Shown here piece by piece: positions 52,401-61,400 of a stretch of 64,000 nt of DNA (position 1 is its first letter; every line of letters begins with the position of its first letter). The notes under the pieces were generated by a model that made no database searches, was not told the origin of the DNA, and saw nothing but the letters and a program-made list of their open reading frames with translations. Made by a program: the position numbers and the translations under genes. This DNA comes from Microvelia longipes. Lineage: Eukaryota; Arthropoda; Insecta; Hemiptera; Veliidae. The stretch covers positions 78,184,112-78,248,111 of the forward strand of contig JACMZG010000008.1 of NCBI GenBank assembly GCA_018340805.1. The letters run 5' to 3'.

Positions 52401-55400
52401 CCATGTATAAGACTACAACCATGTATACATGCGAAGTTTCAACTCATTAACAGTATTAGTTTAACTTTTATCAATTCAATTGTGTACGCTTTTTTAAAAA
52501 AATGGAAAATAATCTAATTGAGTTTAAATTCAGTCCACCTTTACATAATAAATCAGTGTACCATGTTTCGCTTAAATACATTAAGTATATCCATAATTTT
52601 TTTCGATCATAAAAGTTAAGCAGCATTGAGCGTAGTCAGTGCTGTATAGGCGACCGCTGAGAATGAAACGGATGTATTCACTATCTGAGGACGAGTGAAG
52701 CGAGTCTGAAGACGGGCATATTGCAGTATAAGTTTCCTCTGTACTCGTGGTACTTTTCGAGGTACCCCGCACCCGATTTTAAAGGATAGTTCTATACCCG
52801 GTGGAGCATTTCATATACTCTAACATTAAATTTTAATGTTACTTATTTTAATGTTAGTTTAATGTTAATGCCGTTTCTTATTTTCAATTATTATTTCGGT
52901 AGCGAATACCCGAACATGGTAAGTGCGTCACAACTTTTGATATATTTGCACAGTTAAAATTGAAGCATACCAAACTAATGCATCTTTGAAAAATTACATT
53001 ATATCTTAAAGAGTGTTATCGTACAGTTGCATATTATAAACATTGCATTAAATTTTAGGTAATTTGGTACTAATATGACAATAATCCAATGGTTTACAGC
53101 AAGCTATTATTTGTCATATATCATTGATTTGTGTCAAATATCTTTGTTATAGTTTTAAACAAAAGTCAAAATATATGCATAACAATAGCTTGATAAAATA
53201 TGATTAGATTATAGTAATTTTAATTAAAAAAAACTTGTAGGATTCAATGCAGTTTCAAATACAGGAATTATTACAGTCTGATATCATTTACCTGTCCAGA
53301 GTTACTACAGGTAATATTAAATTTGCTATATTTGGGCAGTAATTTTATTAATAATTTTATAGGGGATGTGGAAGAGCAGGGTGCACCCTGAACATCTCCC
53401 TTTTTTGTTAGAAAATCTTATATTATAAATAATAGACTAATACAAACCATTGTATGTATACTCTAACAGGAAATAAATGATTTTTTTTTTAGTTACCAAA
53501 ATAGTAATGGTAAATTTGAACTCATGAGGGCCAATTCATCTTCATTATAGTCCAAGTACCAGGCCAAAAAATGTGACTAGTTTTGTACTACTTCAAACCA
53601 GATTTTCTGAAAATATACTTTACAATATGAAGGGAAAGCATAGTCTGCCCTATCCAGAGAGGAGCCTTCATATGAATGTGCTCTCTCAAAATATTAGAAA
53701 ATCGTACGAATTCCAGTTTTCTTGTAATATGTGGTTCCCTGTAGGTCGTGTGCGAAACATCCAGAGAACATTTTTTAAAAAAGATAAAATTTCCTATAAA
53801 ACGATGATTTTTCGGCAATATAGGCTAACTACAACTAAAGTTATAAGTGCACAAAAAAAACAATATTTTTTAAAGGAATTCGCTGACTACATAAATTAAC
53901 CATTATTTTGGTGAATTTTAGAGATTAGTTCTATATATATTTAACCGTCATGTTTAATGTATTAATTTGTTTATGTTGCTCAATAATTTTATTGTAAATA
54001 TGGAAATAAATAAATAAATAAAAAAAAAAAAGATACTTTGGTTGTAGTCATCTGATTTTGATTATTTATACTTGTTGTACAGAACATTATATCAGCTTTT
54101 AAAAATGTTCCCTTCGTCTTTTGAACCGACCCACTGGGAACTGCTTATTTCAAGAAAACTAGAATTTTTGCGATTTTATACAATTTTAAGCATGCGCAAT
54201 TATATAAAGGGCTTCACTCTGGATATGCAGACTAAGCTTTTCGTTCATAAGTTAAGGTATATGTAAAAAAATAGTTTGAAGGACAAAATGAGTCAGATGT
54301 TTTTAGGTCCGGCTTTTGGACTATTATGGATAGAGACAAGTTTCTAAAGTTCGGGACAATGCTATCATCTTATTTTTAAGGATTTTATGTTGGTATAGCT
54401 GAAATGTTTCAGCAGGAATATTGTAGAAAAAATATTCCGATTAGCATCGGATTCGCTGCACTCATACATATAAATCGTGGATAGACCGAGCTTTTTTGAA
54501 ACAAAACTTAAATATATTATTAGCTACATGAAGGAATACACTGGTAGTAAATTTCAACTTAATAATTTATTATTATTGATAAACATTTAACTAACGCAGA
54601 TAATAAGATGGAACGTAGCACAATATTTTGTTCTTAAATGTGGCAACAGGGGTTTAAATTTCAAATCAGTCAAAAAATTTGTTTGTATATTATGAATTTT
54701 CCAAATATTTGCTGTTAGTAGGTGAAATCAGAGAAACAATATTTTTCAGATAGCTCCAGTAGATCTAAAGGCAATTTTTGTACCAAGTATTAAATCTCTA
54801 GCATAAACACATTGAGAGCAACGTCGACACACACACACACACTCATATAGAAAGACAACATTTTATAAACCACTCAGCTCTCAAATATATCTGAAACCTA
54901 TGATTCTGGTGAATTCCTGGTTATAAATGTTTTTTTTTGCAAACACAATACGTTTTATGCGTAACTACGGTATAAACGAGAAAAAGAAAAATGCTTGAAA
55001 AACAACTCTCTTAAGACAACTTTTTAAAAATTACGCTCTGATCGAGAGTCTAGATAGAGTGTAGTGTTAATACTCTATGAACCTGACGTATATATTACAT
55101 ACTCAGGTGTGGTATAACTCGGAAAATTTTAATTTGCATTTACACTGAGGGAAACCCAACAGTTGCATTATATTAGCAGTCACAAAGGAATGTCAATCAT
55201 CCGCATAATTACAGCTGCAGCAGGTTCTAATTAAGCTTAATTGTCTCTAGTATTAACGTGGGAGTTTTAACATGTAGCGCTTTATTAACAATGACGTATG
55301 GTACTCGTTTGACACATTATGTATTACGCAATCGAATTAGTATCTACTTTCCTCATTTATACTATAAATATATAAAAAAATATTTTGTTTGCACTAATAT

Positions 55401-58400
55401 TCTGAAACCGAGACTCGCATGAAATATCCGTTTCTAAGACCTTTTGAATGGTTCTAACAAAGTTGATTGTGTGTATGTGTGTGTGTGTGTGAGTGTCTAA
55501 TATTATCGAAGTTCCCACTGTGTTTATGCTAAAGAGTTTGAATTTAATAAAAATTTATTTTTGTGTCTAGCTGTGCTTTCAGGAAAATATTTTTAAAAAG
55601 TCATTTACCGACAATAAAGATTCAGCGAAAATGTAAAAACTCATTGTACTCGGAAAAATGTTTTGGTGAATTTGAGATGCAACACGCATGTAACTACATA
55701 TAAGACGAAAAATGCGTCTAGTTTTATTTTATAATCAATATTATTTATATTTTTTATCGAATAACATATATAATATATGTTATATTAAAAAAACATGCTA
55801 AAAAATTTAAAATTTTCCGGACCTGTTTGGTACAAATGTTTAAGTGTAATAGGTTATATTTAAATACGCGTTATGTATTTATGCTTTTTTTGGGTCATTA
55901 ATGTTAAGCAGCATTCAATAAATACATTAGGTGATATCTATATTCTGAGAGCGAGCTAATTCAATAAAGTGAAGAACATTTTCCTGGTACCCAATTACCA
56001 ATTATTTTCGTGGATACTTATATTGAAAAATCAAAAGCTCTCTGAATAACGAGAAATGCTTATTTAAGAACTGTATTTTCAATAATTAAAATCAATACGC
56101 TAAATGAAACTAAAATATCACTTCTAAACCACGAGAGAGCATTATTTGGCACAAAACAATACAATTAAAAGCACTATAATTTATTGGGATCCTAAAATAG
56201 TAAACAATGCTTAGATTTTACCAAGCTCTGTCTATAAAATATATTTTCCTCCATTATCGAGTTAATTTATTTGTTTTCAAATCTGGTTAACATTTTATCA
56301 GCCACAGATGTGGTATAAAGTACCAATACTTTATTGACATTGTAATGCTTATTTGTTCTGTTTGAACTTGTAAATTTTTGAACCATTTCCTTTGAGAGAA
56401 TGGGGGGGGGGTAAATATGACCGAGCAAAATGAATCGATAAAAGGGGGCTGAAAAATATTCTAAAATTAAGTTGAGATAAAATTAACGCAAAGCTGAGTG
56501 AATAGAGGTCAGATTTTATACGGGTGGAGAAATATATTTTGGATTTTTTGTCAAAATGGCTGATTTAGGATTATTGCCAATTTAGATTCAAATTATACCG
56601 TGTAATTGTTGTATTGATTCAATTTTTCTTCCCTACCTTCTAATAGAAGGAGGAAGAATTTTATTTAAAAAATAACACACATTCTTTTATCAAATTTTGA
56701 CGTTTCAGCTCATACAGATTCAATAAATCTAAAAAAATTAGTCTCTATAGATACATAAGTGTCTAGGTATGCACATGTCATGTAAAAAATCACACCTCAA
56801 ATCGCTAAGCCGATTTTAATAGAATTTGATTAAAAATTCAAGTTCAAAATTCAACTTCTCTTCACTACTTTAAATTACAATTGATCAAGTTATTTTTATA
56901 CACCTTAAAATATTTGTTGACATTTTTAACCATTTCATGAACACAACACAAACGTCTCCCGTCTATTTTGTGTTTTTAACTTGTACGAGCTCTATGTCAA
57001 ATACATAATTACTGTAGACAGTAATTAATAGAGATAGATTTATGTAAAAATAAATATTATGTAATGTATGATATTTTTAATGAATATTTTGTAATTACAG
57101 TTAAATGTAATACGTATTTGAACTGTTATTAAACATTACTGAAAACTCTCATAAATCGTAATTTGTTTATGTTACCAGGCAGCCAAGATAGCTCGAGATA
57201 AGAATTTAGGTTGGACGGACACACCTGTTGCATACATCAATGCTGGCACTTTGAGAGCTTCTATCAACCGTAACGATACTCAAGGTAATCCCTAACTTTA
57301 TTTTACCATTTATGAACTGATGAAATTTTAATAGGCATTTAATTTGTTATCAAACAAATGCAATTAAAAATATATAAAATTATTTTTTAACAAGGGGTTG
57401 TTAAGTATGCACTTTACAATGAAAATTATGACAATATATTCTTCGGAATTGTGAATTTGTGAATCGTGAAGTAAAGGTCAGATTGAGTTCGGTCTTTGTC
57501 GGCAGCCTGATGAGTTAGACGTAACAGAACAGAGAGGGTCATGACTTTATGTCGAGCCATCAATGATGACGAATGTCGAATTATGGAACAGTTTCCAAAT
57601 GTAGCATTGCATTTTTTCTTGTTATGTTTCCTAGGTGTTGCATAGTTATATTGTGTCAACTATTCATGTTTTACAAAACTCGGTAGTTCGAAATGATTTC
57701 AATAAAAATATGAAGTTCTTATTGTTTTTAAATATTGCTCTTTAATTTTGTATTTCTCAGGTATCATAACGCGAGGCGATGTACTGACAGTCATGCCCTT
57801 CAACAACGAACTCATCAAAATAACAGTAAATGCATCAACTATCAAAGTCATGTTGGAGAAAGGAGTCGAGAATTACGATAAATCCGGTATTATATTGCAC
57901 GGAGGATTTCCACAGGTTTCAGGTATCTTGATTTTCTTTGTTTATCTATTCCACCCTTTTTTCACTAACCCATCAGAGAGATAATACTATGAATAAAGAT
58001 ATAAGTTTAATTTAAATACTGGAGACAGGTTATAGAGCGACCAATATTTGTAAAATGGCGACCAATATTGCGGACTATTGGGAAAAAAGTTAGCGAAAAA
58101 ATTGAGTTTCATATAATTTTAAAGCTTTTGAAAAGTAGAAAAAAAACATATTTAACATGCTTAAAATTATTAAAGCAGCCGATCATTTTAAAATGACAGA
58201 CAATATGACGGACCAATTTTTATTCGATTCTGATGAGAGTTCCTGATGTAACGCATTATCAGTTAAGAATTTATTTATTGATTATGAGGTCAATAATACT
58301 GCTGTAATCAAATTAAATTTTTTTTAATATTTGTTTTTTTTTCTTTTCTTTTTTTTAATAATAATTGTTAATTTTCTTTAATGTCTATTTTGTTGTAATC

Positions 58401-61400
58401 CTTTAGGATTGTTTATATGATTTAAATAAATAAATAAATAAAATGTGTTAACAAGTGTTAACTAATAAAGTGTCTAGCTAGATTGTGATTTAGCCGGGAA
58501 AAGTAGCCAACATTTTCAGAGAATGATGCAGTTTTCCTTTTACATCGAAGATTCAAAAGTCACTTAAAGATTCACTTAGGTCACCCAGGGATAACCCTAG
58601 ATAACCCAGGTTCAATTCTTAGTCAGACTAATTGGTTTTCACGCAAAATGGTGGCCTTACTGATGTTACTTATTCGTCCAAGTGAGAGTAAAACTTGTTT
58701 TTTTAAGAAGTTGGATGAACTTTGGGTGGTCTTCAACATAAAGCCTCTCTCAACGTCACACTTTCATTCAAGTTATTATCATTACTGAAAGCTAGGATGT
58801 TCTCAACTTTTGCCATTATACTATACTCTCCTGATATGTTTATATGTTTTTCTAGGAATCCACGTTCTATACGACATAGACAAGAGTCCAGGTAACCGCG
58901 TAGTTAACTTCAAAGTGCGATGCTCAAGGTGCTCCATACCCTTCTACTACGAGCCGGAACGAGACGAGAAGATCACTCTCATCACCAATTCCTTCCTGGC
59001 TGGCGGTGGAGACGGCTACGACATGCTCATTGATCATCCTAACAAAGAATTTTTAAGTAAGCCTTGGTTTACATTAAACAAATTATTTTATCTAAGAAAT
59101 TATTTTATTTTGTAATAGTAGTTGCTAAATAGTGGATGAGATATCTTAGAGTTTATCTAACTTACAATGCTGTTAAAAGATATCATAGATTTATTTCACC
59201 TGTTACCCTGTTGAAAGATACCTCACACCTCTCTAATTACACATCAACCACCTTAAGACATTTTAAATGCATAATTTTTACATCTGCTCAATGCTTGTAG
59301 CAGGGCATCCACTCTATAAAAAATTATTTAAAATTAATTTGACTACTTGAAACCTTTTTACCCCTCGATGATCTTTTAAAACATTATAACACATCTCTTG
59401 ACTATTTGCAGGCTATTTCACATCTAATTGTCCAAGTGTGGGATTGTATTTGATCTTTTTAACTACACTGTACCTATTTATACATTTTGTTGGCATTATT
59501 TATGAAATTAGGTTACACCTTTTGACAGCACTTTAGTTATTATACATGTTTCTTTATATTTGAGATTAAGGTTTTCCCCTAAATTCTGCTATTGTACCTC
59601 TCTAGGGCAGTGCAAACATGTTATATATTTTTATCAGACATGTACAATAATTTTACGTTTTTTGCCGTATTTAAGATATTTCGGTAGTTTATATTTTTTT
59701 TTAGTTGACGCTGTTTTCACAATAGAAGATTCTGTGTCTTAACTCTATTTAATTAATACCTACATTCAACCAATATTCTTTAAGATGAACTATTTTATCT
59801 TCTTATTTATAGTAATAAAAGCCGGTCGTAATTTTTCAAGTAACTCTTTTGAAATTTCAAAATATATTTTATACACGTTATTTTCCAAGCAATAAAGCCT
59901 TTGAATTTGACGGGGGGGGGGGAGGTGGTATATAAGACGTGACAGTGACAAATTGATTTATTATACCACACGAGCTAGTGTGGTTTGTGTCAGGGCCAAA
60001 TCTAGTATCATTAATATATTCATGAAAATGCAAGCTTCCCATTTGAATTTTTTTATTTTTATTTTTATTGACTTGTAAGAAAATTTAAAATAATGCGTTT
60101 ATTTTACAATGATGGCGTACCGTTTTTCAATATAAGCAATAAAATGAGTAACTTTTGTTTTTCGATTTGTGACATAAGATGCCTCTACCATTGGTACTTT
60201 TCAAATATTTAAATGTTTTCTCATCCATTTATCTCCATTAGAATGTTTTGTTTATTACATTTTCTTTTCATCTCTTAAACAGTTTTTCCTTTGTGTTTTT
60301 CTTCGGTTGGAAATTAACCCTTGTCTTTGTTTTCCCTCTGTAAAAGGTAAAGCAAATTACAAGAGCCTTCTAATTAGACTAGAAAATTTTTAGTCTTTCA
60401 GTCTCTTTGATGATACTATTTTCGAGAATAAAAGAACCAAATTGAATAGTAAAGACAGTTCTTTTCTTTCTTTTGTCTCTTATGTTTTTTGTGGCTTCAC
60501 TCATGCTTTTTCTTTGATTTTTTTAGACAAATATTTTCTTAGAATAAAATCTGGGAAAGAATCCTTTATACCCGTCGTATGTCATACTCGGTTTATTTGT
60601 TCATCCTACTTTTCCCCGTGTTTTCTTTTTATCAATTTTTGTCGTTTCCTGAAAAACACCCTCGAGTATTTTTTATTGTTTGATAAGATGGAATATTTCA
60701 ATTTCCTTTTGAAGAAGAAAGCTTAAGAATACATTTTTTTATTTATTCTGAGGATACATTTTTTTAGACTCACCTGTTAAAATAATATTACTGTTAAGTG
60801 CATATTAGAATATGCATAATAATTCCTATCTTTTTGATTAACATTGTTAAATAAAAAATAATTATCAAAGTTATTTTGTTCAAAGCTTAGAATTATAGGC
60901 ATATATTGATACAAATAGATATGTTAAGGAATTCAAATACCACATTATGAACTCTTCCAAAGCCCTAGACTTAAATGTACATTAATAAAAGAAGATATAA
61001 AAAAATTAAACTACGATACTAAAACTATAAATGGACAACGGCCAGTATTACGAGTAATCCAATGCTATTTCAAAATAAAGTTTTAAATGCAGTCCTTCAG
61101 GTTGCACTCGCCCTGATGTGTCATTTGATTTTAAACATTTAAATAAATGTCAATGACTGAATACACACTGAAGAACTGAATAAAAAAATTGTTAATCTTA
61201 ACTGAATTTGATAAATAAAAATGATTAAGCAATATATTACTAGACTGAAACTATTTTCTGCCTCTCCAATTTGGTAAGTATGAAACGTTGACATGTTGGA
61301 CTGGATATATTGTCCTTTAATTATACGTAAAAATCAGGTACGGGGTACTTGCGAACTTCATCCCCCTGCCGGATTTGCTACGCTAATCCTGAATAGTTTG

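Larger units (their letters stand above)
51945..52785 (+). repeat. 5S-core family, near full-length copy
   Basis: Runs from 'tttatttataccgttgcatag' through GTTTCAGGTGTTTTTAAAACC, GTTGTCTGTCTGTATGTG, GATCAGATTGAGATTTAGC, a 5S-like core at 52604-52666 and GGACGAGTGAAGCGAGTC, to 'gaggtaccccgcacccgatttt'. A purine-rich array is inserted at 52090-52250. Confidence 0.82.
45090..57178 (+). other. Intron between exons d and e (12.1 kb)
   Basis: The largest complete intron, GT-AG, phase 0. It carries five copies or fragments of the 5S-core family, a 43-bp minisatellite, an (AT)n tract and a fold-back element. The stretches 46480-47280, 49700-50760, 52790-53540 and 56000-57170 show no gene; G-runs occur at 56402-56411. 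Confidence 0.85.

Noticed and set aside
53573..53899. 108-codon plus frame
   Set aside because: Lies wholly within a fold-back element also present at 36.2 kb, where the frame is not conserved.
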